A stretch of DNA of 64,000 nt from an uncultured Acetobacteraceae bacterium (GCA_943912335.1 CALTUD010000015.1:1-64000), one strand, 5' to 3'. Positions 36,955-46,473 are shown, numbered from the stretch's first letter. Made by a program: numbers and translations. The notes: generated by a model not told the origin, from the sequence alone.

Positions 36955-38448
36955 TCAGACGTTCTGCAGGCCGAGCACCGGGGCCGTATCGGCACGGGTG
37001 CGTCGGCAGGCCTCGGCATCCTGACGCAGATCGATGCCGTAGGTCGGGATGATCTGCTTCAGCTTCGGCAGCCAGGCCGCGTCCGTCAGATGGTCCTTGA
37101 AGCATTTCTCCAGCAGGGAGATGGCGATGAAGGCGGCGGTGGAGGCGCCGGGCGATGCGCCGAGCAGGGCGACGATGGAATTGTCGTGGTTGCCCAGCAA
37201 TTCGGTGCCGAACACCAGCTCGCCGCCGCCATGCCCGTCGGGCTTGATGATCTGCACGCGCTGACCGGCGACGGCTTCCTCCCAATCGTTCTCATCGGCA
37301 TCGGGATAGAAGGTTTGCAGGGTCTCGAACTTTTGGTGCGGCGTCTGCACGACCTGGCCGACGAGATATTCCTCGAGCTGGAACGAGTGCGCGGCCACGT
37401 CGAGCAGCGGGCCGAGATTGCCCAGGCGGATCGACTTGAACAGATCGAGCAGCGAGCCTTCCTTCAGGAACTTGGTCGAGAAGCCGGCATAGGGCCCGAA
37501 CAGCACCGAATGCTCTCCGCCAACCACGCGCATGTCGAGATGCGGCACCGACATTGGCGGCGAACCATGCGCGGCCTTGCCGTAGACCTTCACGTGGTGC
37601 CGTTTGGCGACCTCAGGCTTGTTGCAGCGGAGCCAGACGCCGGACACGGGGAAGCCGGCATAGCCGTGCGCTTCGGGGATGCCTGAGCGCTGGATCAGCG
37701 TCAGCGCCGCGCCGCCTGCGCCGACGAACACGAAGCCGGCGGACAGGGTGGTCTTCTCGCCGCTCCGCTTGTCGGTGGCGCGGACGGTCCAGCGCCCGTC
37801 ATCCTCGCGCGCAAGGCCATCGACCTCGTGCTGGTAGAAGATCGACGCGGCGCCGTCGCGGCCGAGATGGCCAATCAGCGCGTGGGTGAGGGCGCCGTAA
37901 TCGACATCCGCACCGGTCGCCATGCGGGTGGCGGCGACGGGGTCGCTTGGGTCGCGGCCCTGCATGACCAGGGGGGCCCAGTCGGCAATGGCGGCGGCCT
38001 CGTCGGTGAACTCCATGCCCGCGAAGCAGTGATGCGCGCTCATCTCCGCGTGGCGCTTGCGAAGGAAGGCGACGTCGTCATGGCCGACCACGAAGCTCAT
38101 ATGCGGGCAGGAGCGGATGAACGCAGCTGGGTCGGCGATGGCCCCGCTCCGGATCAGATGGGTCCAGAGCTGACGTGACAGGTCGAACTCGACATTCACC
38201 TCCAGTGCCTTGGAGATGTCGACCGAGCCGTCCGGTTTCTGCGGTGTGTAGTTCAGCTCGCAGTTGGCGGCGTGGCCGGTGCCGGCATTGTTGTAGCCCT
38301 GCGAGCTTTCCAGTCCGCAATCTTCGAGCCGTTCCAGAATGGCGATGCGCAGGCCGGGGTCGAGCTCATGCAGCAGCGTGCCGACGGTGGCGCTCATGAT
38401 GCCGGCGCCGATCAGGACGATATCGTAATGGGTGGCGGTGTCGGACAT
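36955..38448 (-). CDS. mqo: Malate:quinone oxidoreductase
   Basis: A membrane-associated FAD enzyme that oxidises malate to oxaloacetate and passes electrons to quinone. Acetic acid bacteria commonly use it in place of NAD-malate dehydrogenase. The 497-aa protein has the FAD-binding N-terminus DIVLIGAGIMSATVGTLL and the Mqo-typical YNNAGTGHAANCELNYTP, GVWLRCNKPEVAKRHHVKVY and FGPYAGFSTKFL. The gene sits between the cupin gene (15-nt gap) and fumC. Confidence 0.95.
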   Translation of the reverse strand: MSDTATHYDIVLIGAGIMSATVGTLLHELDPGLRIAILERLEDCGLESSQGYNNAGTGHAANCELNYTPQKPDGSVDISKALEVNVEFDLSRQLWTHLIRSGAIADPAAFIRSCPHMSFVVGHDDVAFLRKRHAEMSAHHCFAGMEFTDEAAAIADWAPLVMQGRDPSDPVAATRMATGADVDYGALTHALIGHLGRDGAASIFYQHEVDGLAREDDGRWTVRATDKRSGEKTTLSAGFVFVGAGGAALTLIQRSGIPEAHGYAGFPVSGVWLRCNKPEVAKRHHVKVYGKAAHGSPPMSVPHLDMRVVGGEHSVLFGPYAGFSTKFLKEGSLLDLFKSIRLGNLGPLLDVAAHSFQLEEYLVGQVVQTPHQKFETLQTFYPDADENDWEEAVAGQRVQIIKPDGHGGGELVFGTELLGNHDNSIVALLGASPGASTAAFIAISLLEKCFKDHLTDAAWLPKLKQIIPTYGIDLRQDAEACRRTRADTAPVLGLQNV

Positions 38449-38463
38449 GATCGTTTCCTCCGC

Positions 38464-38850
38464 TCAGCTCTTCTGGAAACGCAGGTTGGTGCCGTCCTTA
38501 TAGACGACATAGGCGCGGCGCCAGGGCTCGTCGCCGATCAGCCGCCATTTGTGGCCGGTGCCGGTATTGTCCTGCGCCAGCAATACGTCGCCGGGGCGGA
38601 TGGTGAAGGTGGCGCCGCTTTTGGTCTCGAACTCGAGCGTGCCGGCGAGGGTCAGCACGTAGCGGGGCACCGGATCCTGGTGCCATTCGAACGATCCGCC
38701 GGATGCGGTTTCCCGGAAGGAAATCTCGACCGCTTCGCTGGGCTTGCCGATGAAATCGCCGCGCTCGCCTTCGTCGAGCACGATCCGGCCCTCCTCGAAC
38801 AAGGAGTTGCCGTCGTCTCCGGTCCACATCCTGACGCAACGGATCGCCAT
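38464..38850 (-). CDS. Cupin-domain protein
   Basis: A 128-aa single cupin barrel: GGSFEWHQDPVPRYVLTLAG carries the first cupin motif with a His, then FTIRPGDVLLAQDNTGTGHKW carries the second with a terminal His. It is small and cytosolic; the substrate is unknown. The ATG at 38850 has GGAGAG 6 nt upstream, whereas longer in-frame starts further upstream have none. It is the first gene of the cupin-mqo-fumC operon, so a sensory or modifying role linked to malate metabolism is possible but not shown. Confidence 0.8.
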   Translation of the reverse strand: MAIRCVRMWTGDDGNSLFEEGRIVLDEGERGDFIGKPSEAVEISFRETASGGSFEWHQDPVPRYVLTLAGTLEFETKSGATFTIRPGDVLLAQDNTGTGHKWRLIGDEPWRRAYVVYKDGTNLRFQKS

Positions 38851-39528
38851 GCCGATCTCTCCGGTCTTGTCCCGGAATATGCCCGGGGGGTTGAGGGGGC
38901 GAGCGCGTTCGCGCCCGGCGCCGGCCGTTCGCGGCGGCTGCAACACGAGGCCTGCAACCGTTCTTCGTGGCGATGGTTGCGCTGGAATAGTCCGAGAAAC
39001 CAAAACTATTCTGTAAAAACGATGCAATGCGGTCGACTTTTTTGATTTCAGCGTGCGTTATGACAACGCAGGATCAGCGGCGTGAGCATCGTCCGTGCCA
39101 GGCGTGCTGCGTCATGATCGAACTATGCGCATATCCGTCGCAAGGCGGTGGGGAAATATCCTTGCAGAAAATCCAGGCTCGACAATGGGTTGCTGGAAGG
39201 CGATCTGTCGATTGGACCGCCGCTGCCGCCGGATGTCACGACGGTCGGAGATGCCGTCCTGTTTAGGAAGATCCCGGGGCAAGATGCGGGCGGGAGATCA
39301 GATGATGATCCGATCTTGGTATTGGAGCGATACTGTTCTCGTCATCCAAGTAAAGCGAGTGTAAACGAACACAACCTCTGCCGCAGTCGGGACGGTGTCG
39401 TTTCCCGGGACGCGTTCTGAAGTGTGCTCCCAAACCGGACCAGCGAGCGGTGAGCTCCATGAGCCGTCCGGCTTGGAGGTGGCAAGGCGGCTGAGGTTGG
39501 TCTGCGTGAGGCCTGCTTCTGAAACCGG
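38851..39528. other. 678-bp region without a supported gene
   Basis: The upstream half is the cupin operon promoter area. From about 38,990 to 39,420 the base composition is visibly less GC-rich than the flanks. Short open frames of 60-90 codons exist on both strands, but none has a good ribosome-binding site or a recognisable domain. Candidate contents are a promoter, a small RNA or a decayed gene; none can be supported. Confidence 0.5.
38985..39011. promoter_or_regulatory. Inverted repeat upstream of cupin-mqo-fumC
   Basis: GAATAGT (38985-38991) and ACTATTC (39005-39011) are perfect 7-bp arms separated by 13 nt, about 135 nt upstream of the cupin start. The AT-rich arms stand out in this genome and would suit a dimeric regulator spanning one to two helical turns. 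No regulator gene is adjacent. Confidence 0.35.
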
Positions 39529-40362
39529 CTAGAGCAGCCGTGCGAGGCGATCGAATTCAGAGATGTCCAGCGTTTCCGCCCGGCGCTGTCCGTCGATGCC
39601 GGCGCGGTCGAGCAGGGCTTCTCCGCCGAGGCTCTTGAGCGAGCCGCGCAGCATCTTGCGGCGCTGGCCGAAGGCGGCGGCGGTCAGGCGTTCCATGGCC
39701 GAGAACAGTGCCGGCGTCGGTTGTTCGGCGTGCGGGCGGAGCCCGACCACGGCGGAGAATACCTTGGGCGGCGGCGAAAACGCACCGGGCGGGATGCGCG
39801 TGAGCAGGGCCGTGTCGCAGCACCATTGCGACAGCACGGCGAGGCGGCCGTAATGGTCGGAATCCGGCGCGGCGACGATGCGCTCGGCCACTTCGAGCTG
39901 GAACATCAGCGTCAGCCGCTCCCAGTCGGCGGCGCGCCGGAGCCAGCCGACCAGAAGCGGCGTGCCGACATTATAGGGCAGGTTGGCGACGATCTGACGT
40001 GGCGCCGGGCAGAGCGTGGCGAGATCGAGCCGTGTCGCGTCGGCCTGGATCAGGCGCAGCCGGTCCGGCTGGCCGTCCGCCGCCATGGCCTGGCGCAGAG
40101 CCTCGATGACCAGAACGGCGCGTTCGTCCACCTCCACCGCGGAAACGGTCTCGGCCGGCGTGCCGAGCAGCGCGCGGGTGAGACCGCCCGGGCCGGGACC
40201 GACCTCGACCACGTGGCGCCCGCGCAGATCCCCGGCCAGGGCGGCGATGCGTGCGATCAGGGCCGGGTCGAGCAGGAAATGCTGACCGAGCGATTTGCGC
40301 GCGTCGAGCCCATGTTCGGCAAGGACGTCGCGCAGGCTGGGCAGGCCGCGCGGCAGGCTCAT
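39529..40362 (-). CDS. rsmA: 16S rRNA dimethyladenosine transferase
   Basis: It dimethylates two adjacent adenines near the 3' end of 16S rRNA. The 277-aa protein has SAM motif VVEVGPGPGGLTRALL, the catalytic NLPYNVGTPLL, and the KsgA C-terminal helices (AFGQRRKMLRGSLKSL). KSLGQHFLLD marks the N-terminal family signature. It lies 13 nt after surA, where pdxA often sits in related genomes. Confidence 0.96.
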   Translation of the reverse strand: MSLPRGLPSLRDVLAEHGLDARKSLGQHFLLDPALIARIAALAGDLRGRHVVEVGPGPGGLTRALLGTPAETVSAVEVDERAVLVIEALRQAMAADGQPDRLRLIQADATRLDLATLCPAPRQIVANLPYNVGTPLLVGWLRRAADWERLTLMFQLEVAERIVAAPDSDHYGRLAVLSQWCCDTALLTRIPPGAFSPPPKVFSAVVGLRPHAEQPTPALFSAMERLTAAAFGQRRKMLRGSLKSLGGEALLDRAGIDGQRRAETLDISEFDRLARLL

Positions 40363-40375
40363 CGGAGCGGGGTCC

Positions 40376-41761
40376 TCAGGAGGGCTGCCGCATGTCGATC
40401 ACCGCCTTGCGGTGCAGGTCGCGGTTGAGCTGACGCGAGACCAGCTCGACACGCTCGTTCAGGAGCTGGTCGGCGATGGCCTCGGTGTTGAGATCGGCGC
40501 GGTTCTTCTGGCTGCGCGAGCAGACCATGATCACGTCGATGCCGTCGCCGGAGACCAGCGGATGGCTTGCCTGATTGACCGGCAGATTGGTCAGCACGTT
40601 CGCCATTTGCGGGTTGAGACGGTCGAGCTCAACCGAGCCCGGATTGCCGGGGCGCTTCTCGCCGAACGTCTTGTTGGCCGCTTCGATGGCGGCGCAATCA
40701 TGCGCGTCCTTGGCGAGTGCGGTGGCCTGTTGCAGCGCCTGTTCCTGTTGCGGCGTCGGCGCCTGCGGGTTCAGCGGGCTGCTGAACGGGATGAAGGCCT
40801 GGCGCAGATCGAGAACGGTGGTCATGTCCTTGCCCACCTCCCTGCGCCCGGCCAGGGTGATGATGTCGTAGCCGCCCGCGACCCGGATCGGGTTGCTGAT
40901 GGCGCCGACCGGCATGGTCTTGGCGAGCGCCACCACCTCGGGATCGAGCGTGTCGGCACGGACCCAGCCAAGCGCGCCGCCTTCCAGCGCCGTCTGGCTC
41001 TGGCTGAACTGGGCCGCGACGATGGGGAAGGGCGCGCCGGCGCGGAGCTGCTGGATCACCGTGTCGGCGAATTTGAGCGCGTCGCCGCTGTTCTTGGGGT
41101 CCTCGACCGGAACGAAGATCTCGCTGATATTGAACTCGGGCTGGCCTGTCTCGCTTTTGGTGGCGGCGATGCGCTGGCGGATATCGGCCGAGGTGATGCG
41201 GGCGCGGTCGCCGAGCTGTTCGCGCAGAACGCCGGTCCAGGCGAGCTGAACGCGGATCTGGTCGATCAGCGTGGTCATGGAAACGCCGTCCGCGGCGAGC
41301 TTGTCGCGCAGGGCGTTGGGCGGCATGCCGTTGCGCTTCTCGATATCGGCGATGGCGTTGGCGATCTGGGTCAGCGGGATGTTGATGTGACGCTGCTGGA
41401 TTTCCTGCATGCGCAGCTTCTCGTCGATGAGCTGCCGCGTGATCTGCGGACGCAGGCGGTCCTGCACCTCGGCGTTCATCGGCAGGCCCGTGGACAGGGC
41501 GAACAGGCGGGCGCGATCGTCCACGTCGCGCTTGGTGATGATCTGGCCGTTCACCACCGCGACGATCTGGTCCTGGTCGGCCGGTCCCGCGGGCGCGGCG
41601 GCGGTCTTGGCGGCGGCGTGATCGTGCTTGTGCCGATGGGCGGGGCTGCCGGTCTGGGCCATGGCCGCGCCCGAGGCGAGCAGGGCGGCGAGGCCCACGG
41701 CCGCGCAGAGCCGCGCGCGCAGCTTGAGGCCGTTGGAACGAGGGGCGCGCCTGGAGCTCAT
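40376..41761 (-). CDS. surA: SurA-like periplasmic peptidyl-prolyl isomerase/chaperone
   Basis: An outer-membrane protein chaperone. The 461-aa protein has an N-terminal signal peptide (about 10-36; LAALLASGAAMAQ) followed by a His-rich patch AHRHKHDHAAA. The SurA N-terminal domain (about 60-190; IVAVVNGQIITKRDVDDRAR) follows, then a parvulin domain (about 200-320; EFNISEIFVPVED, GGALGWVRADTLDPE). The C-terminal segment (about 330-461) lacks a clear second parvulin domain. It is operonic with lptD upstream and rsmA downstream, as expected for LptD folding. Confidence 0.9.
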   Translation of the reverse strand: MSSRRAPRSNGLKLRARLCAAVGLAALLASGAAMAQTGSPAHRHKHDHAAAKTAAAPAGPADQDQIVAVVNGQIITKRDVDDRARLFALSTGLPMNAEVQDRLRPQITRQLIDEKLRMQEIQQRHINIPLTQIANAIADIEKRNGMPPNALRDKLAADGVSMTTLIDQIRVQLAWTGVLREQLGDRARITSADIRQRIAATKSETGQPEFNISEIFVPVEDPKNSGDALKFADTVIQQLRAGAPFPIVAAQFSQSQTALEGGALGWVRADTLDPEVVALAKTMPVGAISNPIRVAGGYDIITLAGRREVGKDMTTVLDLRQAFIPFSSPLNPQAPTPQQEQALQQATALAKDAHDCAAIEAANKTFGEKRPGNPGSVELDRLNPQMANVLTNLPVNQASHPLVSGDGIDVIMVCSRSQKNRADLNTEAIADQLLNERVELVSRQLNRDLHRKAVIDMRQPS

Positions 41762-41779
41762 GATCGGTTCCTGGAAACT

Positions 41780-44137
41780 TCAGCCGTTCACCGGGAAGGT
41801 GCCGAGCGTCTTGAAGGTGAGGGTGAACAGGATGGAGGTGTCGCCGCTGTCGCCGTTGATGGTGGTGTAGCGGCGGTTGAAGGCGACGTCGAAGATGAAG
41901 CAGTCATTGGTGTAGGACGCATCGGTGCCGATGGCGACGAAGCGGTTGTTGGACAGGTCGCGGCGTGTATAGCCGGCGACATGCCATTGTTTCCAGGTCG
42001 AGGAAAGGCCGATCGTGCCTTCGTTGGTCGGGATCAGGTAAGCCTTGGGCGGCAGGCTCGTGTAGATGTTGTTGTTGTAATAATAATAGAAGCTGCGGCG
42101 GTTGTAGATGTAGCCGCCGGTGACCGAGAATAAAGGCACGCCGGCCGAGAACAGGCCGTCGGCGAAATTGGTTCGGCCGGTATTGTGGTCGAACCGGTCG
42201 CGGACGGTGAAATCGAGGTAACGTACCGGGGTGAAGCGCAAGCGCGCCACGATGTCCGAGGCATGGGTCTGCAGGCCGGTGTCGGGAAGCTGGTTGCGGT
42301 CGATATGTTCCTGCAGGCTTTCGCCCACCAGCGCATCCACCTGACGCGACCCGAAGGTCCAGTTCGCGTGCAGGCCGTAATTGGCGCGCAGGCCGCCGTC
42401 GAGGCGGTCGGTGCCCTCGTGCCGGTTGATGTTGAACAGCGTGCTGTCGGTGAATTCGTAGTCGAGGCTGTCTTCGTTCGGCATGTTGCGCGTACGGCTG
42501 TTGCCGTAGTTCGGCGCGGCGATGAGCTGGACGATCGGCTCCAGGATCACCGAGCTGTTGCGCATGCTCTTGAGGAACGGCCAGTTCATCTTCAGCGCCG
42601 CCGTCGGCAGGGCCTGGGCGGTGGTGGCGGCGTTGATGCCGGCGTAGTTCGGCAGCAGATCGAGCTTGGTGGCCTTGTAGACCGAGCTGTCGAGATGGGC
42701 CGTGAACACGAACATCTGGCCCCAGCGGTCGTGGAACGGCCGGTCCCAGTTCAGGCTGATCTGTCCCCGTTGATCGGAGGTTCCGTTGGCGCGGTAGATG
42801 TTGAAGTCCGAGGTGCCGAGCGAGAAGCGGCCGCCGAGCCGGTCCGGCGTGCCGGTGAAGTAGTACTGATAGCGCGGCAGGACGAAGGGCAGCTCGCTCT
42901 GGTTGATGACGCCGGCGTTGAGGCCCTGGAAGGCGGTTCCGTCGATGCGCGAATAGGCGCCGGTGCCGAAGCCCTCGATATAGGCGTCGCTGGACAGGAC
43001 GTCGGCGCCGTAGCCGGTGATGCGGTAGTCGCGCATGTAGTTGGCGGAGGAGGCGAGGTTCACGTCGGCGCCGTAGCGCCAGTACTGGTTCCAGTTGAAC
43101 TGGGCCTTGGCGAACACGTAGCCCTGCACCCCTTTGTCGTCCACGGCGGCGACATGGTTGCCGGTGGCAGTGTCGTAGGCGCCGGTCCTGGTGGTGTCGT
43201 AGGCGACGGCGCCGGTGATGCGCAGGATGCCGCTGTTGAAGTTGTGCCGGTACTGGGTGGTGAGCTGCGGCCCGGTGCGGGTCGAGAGCAGGGGCACGAA
43301 CGTCGCGTCGCTTTCGCGATCGATGGCCCAGAAGTAGGGCAGGGTGATGTAGGTGCCGAGATACTTGTCGTGCGGCGAGATGTCGCCGAGCAGGAAGCCG
43401 CTCTGTCGCTTCACCGACGGATCCGGGGTGGAGAAGAACGGCAGGTAGCCGACCGGCAGGCCGAACATGTCGAGATAGACGTCGCGATATTCGATGCGCT
43501 TGTGTTCGAGGTCGTCGGTCGCGTCATAGGCGCGGATCTGCCAGAAGGGCGGGTGTTCCGGGTGTTCGGCGCAGACCTTGCAGGCGGTGTAGACCACCCG
43601 CGACAGGTCGTTGACCTTGCCGTCGGTGCGTCGTGCGCCGTTGGCGGCCATCTTGCCGTTCATGGCCATGATGCCGCGCATGTCGGTCATCACGGCCTGA
43701 CGCATGCCCTGGGTGAGTTCGGCGTAGTCGGAGAACAGCACCTGGCCGTCCGGCTCGACGATCGCCACGTGCCCGGACGCGGCGGCGACGCCGCTGTTGC
43801 GGTCGTAGGTGACGCGGTCGGCGCGCAGCGCGTGGTCGTTCTGCCAGATCTCCACATGGCCGGTCCATGTGACGATGCCGCCCTTGCTGTCATAGGACAC
43901 GCTGTCGGCGCGGAAGGTGACCGGCTCGTTGCGTTGCATCGGCGCGCCGCCATGGCCAGCACCGGGCATGGCGATCTGCGCGCGCGCGATCTCGAACGGC
44001 AGCCCGGCTAGGGACAGGCCGTACAGCCCGGCGCAGAGCAGCCGTTTGCGGAGCGACGGCGCCGCGAAGGCCGGCACCGGAGCGTGGCGCGAGGCCGGGA
44101 ACGTCCTGGCGGACGGAGCGACGGTGCGACGGCGCAT
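41780..44137 (-). CDS. lptD: LPS-assembly protein LptD
   Basis: An outer-membrane beta-barrel that inserts lipopolysaccharide. The 785-aa protein has an N-terminal signal region (about 30-55; LCAGLYGLSLAGLPFEIARA), an OstA-like jellyroll (about 70-200; RADSVSYDSKGGIVTWTGHV), and a C-terminal LptD barrel (about 300-785). CKVCAEHPEHPPF in the linker holds a Cys pair, plausibly the disulfide-forming cysteines. The ATG at 44137 overlaps the lptG stop by one base (TGATG); a longer upstream frame is out of context. Confidence 0.95.
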   Translation of the reverse strand: MRRRTVAPSARTFPASRHAPVPAFAAPSLRKRLLCAGLYGLSLAGLPFEIARAQIAMPGAGHGGAPMQRNEPVTFRADSVSYDSKGGIVTWTGHVEIWQNDHALRADRVTYDRNSGVAAASGHVAIVEPDGQVLFSDYAELTQGMRQAVMTDMRGIMAMNGKMAANGARRTDGKVNDLSRVVYTACKVCAEHPEHPPFWQIRAYDATDDLEHKRIEYRDVYLDMFGLPVGYLPFFSTPDPSVKRQSGFLLGDISPHDKYLGTYITLPYFWAIDRESDATFVPLLSTRTGPQLTTQYRHNFNSGILRITGAVAYDTTRTGAYDTATGNHVAAVDDKGVQGYVFAKAQFNWNQYWRYGADVNLASSANYMRDYRITGYGADVLSSDAYIEGFGTGAYSRIDGTAFQGLNAGVINQSELPFVLPRYQYYFTGTPDRLGGRFSLGTSDFNIYRANGTSDQRGQISLNWDRPFHDRWGQMFVFTAHLDSSVYKATKLDLLPNYAGINAATTAQALPTAALKMNWPFLKSMRNSSVILEPIVQLIAAPNYGNSRTRNMPNEDSLDYEFTDSTLFNINRHEGTDRLDGGLRANYGLHANWTFGSRQVDALVGESLQEHIDRNQLPDTGLQTHASDIVARLRFTPVRYLDFTVRDRFDHNTGRTNFADGLFSAGVPLFSVTGGYIYNRRSFYYYYNNNIYTSLPPKAYLIPTNEGTIGLSSTWKQWHVAGYTRRDLSNNRFVAIGTDASYTNDCFIFDVAFNRRYTTINGDSGDTSILFTLTFKTLGTFPVNG

Positions 44138-45249
44138 CAGCCATCCTCCAGGTGCAGCAGAAGAGCGATGGCGAGCAGAAGACCCGCGGCGGCGGGCGCC
44201 CAGGCGGCCATGAGCGGCGGCAGGGCGCCGGACTGGCCGAACTGTTCCGCCACCTTGGACACGGTGAAGAGAAGGAAACCGGCGCCCACGCCGCTGCCGA
44301 TCATGCGGGCGACGCCGCCGCGCCGGACCGGGCGCATGGAGAAGCCGGCCGAAACCAGCGCCATGGTGCCGGCCAGGAGCGGCAGGGCCAGCAGAGACTG
44401 GAAGTGGAGCCTGTGGCGGATGGAGGAGAAGCCGGAGCGGTCCAGCAGCCGGATGAAGCTCGGCAGCGCCCAGACCGACAGCGTGTCGGGGGCGGCGAAG
44501 CTTTCCTGCACGCGCGAGACGGTGAGATCGGTGGGCAGGCTCATGTCGCCGACATGCACCGGCATGTGGTCGGGCACCACCGTGCTGGCATCCCTGAAAT
44601 CCCATGCGCCCTTGTCGAGCCGCCCCGTGGCGGCCTCAACGCGCTGGAGCAGGCGATCGGCGTTGTCGAGCCGGAACACGCTGACCTGCCGGATCGACAG
44701 GGTGCCGTGCTTCAGCGACACGCCGCGGGCATGCAGGATGGCCACGCCGCCCGGTTGCAGGCCGGGATCGGATTGCCGCAGCCAGAGTTCGCCGCCGGCG
44801 AGATTCAGGCTGCCGCCGGAATTGCGCAGATAGATGTTGTCCAGTGCTTCGGCCCGGGAATAGGTCGCGGCCGCCAGCGGGCTGATCAGCGTGGTGGCGA
44901 TGAGGCCGACCGCCATGGCGCAGGCGAGCGGAGCGGCCAGGAACTGCCATGCGGAAATGCCGGCGGCGCGGGCCACGATCAGCTCGGAAGAGCGGGTCAA
45001 ACGCCAGAAACACACGATTCCGCCCAGAAGCACGCCGAAGGGCAGGATCTGGATGCAGAAATACGGCAGATGCAGGGCGGCGATCTCCACCGCGAGGCTG
45101 GCCGGCACGTCCGGTCGGGTGGCGGCGCGGCGCAGCAGGTCGATGAAGTCGAACAGCGAGACGAGGCCGGTCAGCGAGGCGATCAGCGCCAGGATCGACA
45201 GGGTGAACTGGCGCGAGATGTAGAACGAGAGGGTGATGGCGACGGGCAT
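44137..45249 (-). CDS. lptG: LPS export ABC transporter permease LptG
   Basis: An inner-membrane subunit of the LptB2FG LPS extractor. The 370-aa YjgP/YjgQ protein has paired N-terminal membrane segments (about 12-35 and 65-85), a periplasmic beta-jellyroll (about 125-265), and a C-terminal membrane cluster (about 290-365). Motifs include SLFDFIDLLRR and SSELIVARAAGIS, the coupling region that contacts LptB. It starts 10 nt after lptF and overlaps lptD by one base. Confidence 0.95.
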   Translation of the reverse strand: MPVAITLSFYISRQFTLSILALIASLTGLVSLFDFIDLLRRAATRPDVPASLAVEIAALHLPYFCIQILPFGVLLGGIVCFWRLTRSSELIVARAAGISAWQFLAAPLACAMAVGLIATTLISPLAAATYSRAEALDNIYLRNSGGSLNLAGGELWLRQSDPGLQPGGVAILHARGVSLKHGTLSIRQVSVFRLDNADRLLQRVEAATGRLDKGAWDFRDASTVVPDHMPVHVGDMSLPTDLTVSRVQESFAAPDTLSVWALPSFIRLLDRSGFSSIRHRLHFQSLLALPLLAGTMALVSAGFSMRPVRRGGVARMIGSGVGAGFLLFTVSKVAEQFGQSGALPPLMAAWAPAAAGLLLAIALLLHLEDG

Positions 45250-45259
45250 GGCGGCGGCC

Positions 45260-46405
45260 TCAGGCGACCGCTCGGCCGGCGCGGGAAGCGCCGGTCTCGC
45301 GCTGCTGCCGCAGTTCCGGCCAGAACAGGTAGGCGGCGCAAAGCAGGCCGGGCAGGATCGCCTGGAGCCAGATCAGCGGGATCAGCGCGGCGTTGCGCGC
45401 GGCCACGCTCTGCACCACGAGACCCAGTGCCAGCAGCCCGACCACGCTGCCGATGGCGGCCATCGGCCTTCCGTAGCCGCCATGGCGGGAGAAGCCGCCT
45501 GCCAGCACCGCGACCAGAGCGACCATGGTGAAGGAAAAGGCGGTGAGCGGCGCAGTGAGGCGACGGTGCGCTTCCACCAGGAACTTGCCGCGGTCGCGCG
45601 GCTGCACGAACCGCGGATCGGGGTGGAACAGCTCGCCCAGGGACATCTCGGTGGAGTCGCGATAGCGCACGTCGTCGCTCTTGTTGGCCGAGGCGAGATC
45701 GATGGTGTTCTGCGCGAAGGTGAGCACGTTGAGGCGGCCGGTCTTGCGGTCGATCTCCTGGCGGGACCCGTCGAACAGCACCACCTTGGGCACGTCGCCG
45801 TTGGCTTCCAGATGGCCGTGCTCGGCCAGGATGGTGGCATGCACCGCCTTCTGCCGGTCGTCTTCCACCATGATGCCGCGCAGCGTGCCGTCCTTGTCCC
45901 GCGCGCGGATATACACGGTCATGGTCGGCGAAACCTGGGTGAAGACGCCTTCCTGCAGCAGGAAGGCGGCCATCTTGTTGCGGATCTCGAACTCGTATTC
46001 CCGGAATCGGTGATAGGAAGCCGGAACGATCCATATGTTCAGGACGTAGGACAGCAGAACCGCGATGGTGGTGCAGTAGAGCGCCGGCCGCGCGATCCGC
46101 GATGGAGCCAACCCTGCCGCCCGCATCACCGTCAGCTCGCGATCCCCGGACAGGCGCTGGTAGACGAACTGCGCGACCACGAAGGTGGTGATCGGCAGGA
46201 TGACCGCCACGAAATTGGGGATCAGCAATCCGGTCAGTTCCAGGAACACCCGGAGCGACAGACCCCGGTCGATCACCAAGCTCACGAAGCGGAGCGACTG
46301 GGTCAGCCAGATCAGCATGGCCAACCCGCCCGTGGTCGCGGCCAGGGCGACCAGGAGCTGGCGCAGCACGTACTTGTCCAGGCGACTGACGGAAAACCGC
46401 TTCAT
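45260..46405 (-). CDS. lptF: LPS export ABC transporter permease LptF
   Basis: The partner of LptG. The 381-aa protein has the same layout: N-terminal membrane segments (about 15-35 and 50-75), coupling region SGDRELTVMRAAGLA, periplasmic jellyroll (about 125-270), and C-terminal membrane cluster (about 280-365). It is the first gene of the lptF-lptG-lptD-surA-rsmA run and is divergent from the cardiolipin synthase gene with a 68-bp gap. Confidence 0.95.
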   Translation of the reverse strand: MKRFSVSRLDKYVLRQLLVALAATTGGLAMLIWLTQSLRFVSLVIDRGLSLRVFLELTGLLIPNFVAVILPITTFVVAQFVYQRLSGDRELTVMRAAGLAPSRIARPALYCTTIAVLLSYVLNIWIVPASYHRFREYEFEIRNKMAAFLLQEGVFTQVSPTMTVYIRARDKDGTLRGIMVEDDRQKAVHATILAEHGHLEANGDVPKVVLFDGSRQEIDRKTGRLNVLTFAQNTIDLASANKSDDVRYRDSTEMSLGELFHPDPRFVQPRDRGKFLVEAHRRLTAPLTAFSFTMVALVAVLAGGFSRHGGYGRPMAAIGSVVGLLALGLVVQSVAARNAALIPLIWLQAILPGLLCAAYLFWPELRQQRETGASRAGRAVA

Positions 46406-46473
46406 GCCTCTTCCTACCCTTCCCGGGGGTTCGGCAAAAGTGCCCGCCTCCCCGGCCGGCTCGGGGTCTTGTT

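Noticed and set aside
39148..39420. A 90-codon open frame in the 38.9-39.5 kb gap
   Set aside because: It has no ribosome-binding site, no domain and no neighbour that would support it, so it is not listed as a gene.
42185..44011. A 608-codon plus-strand frame opposite lptD
   Set aside because: LptD is intact on the minus strand, and the shadow is Val/Gly/Ala-rich with no ribosome-binding site.
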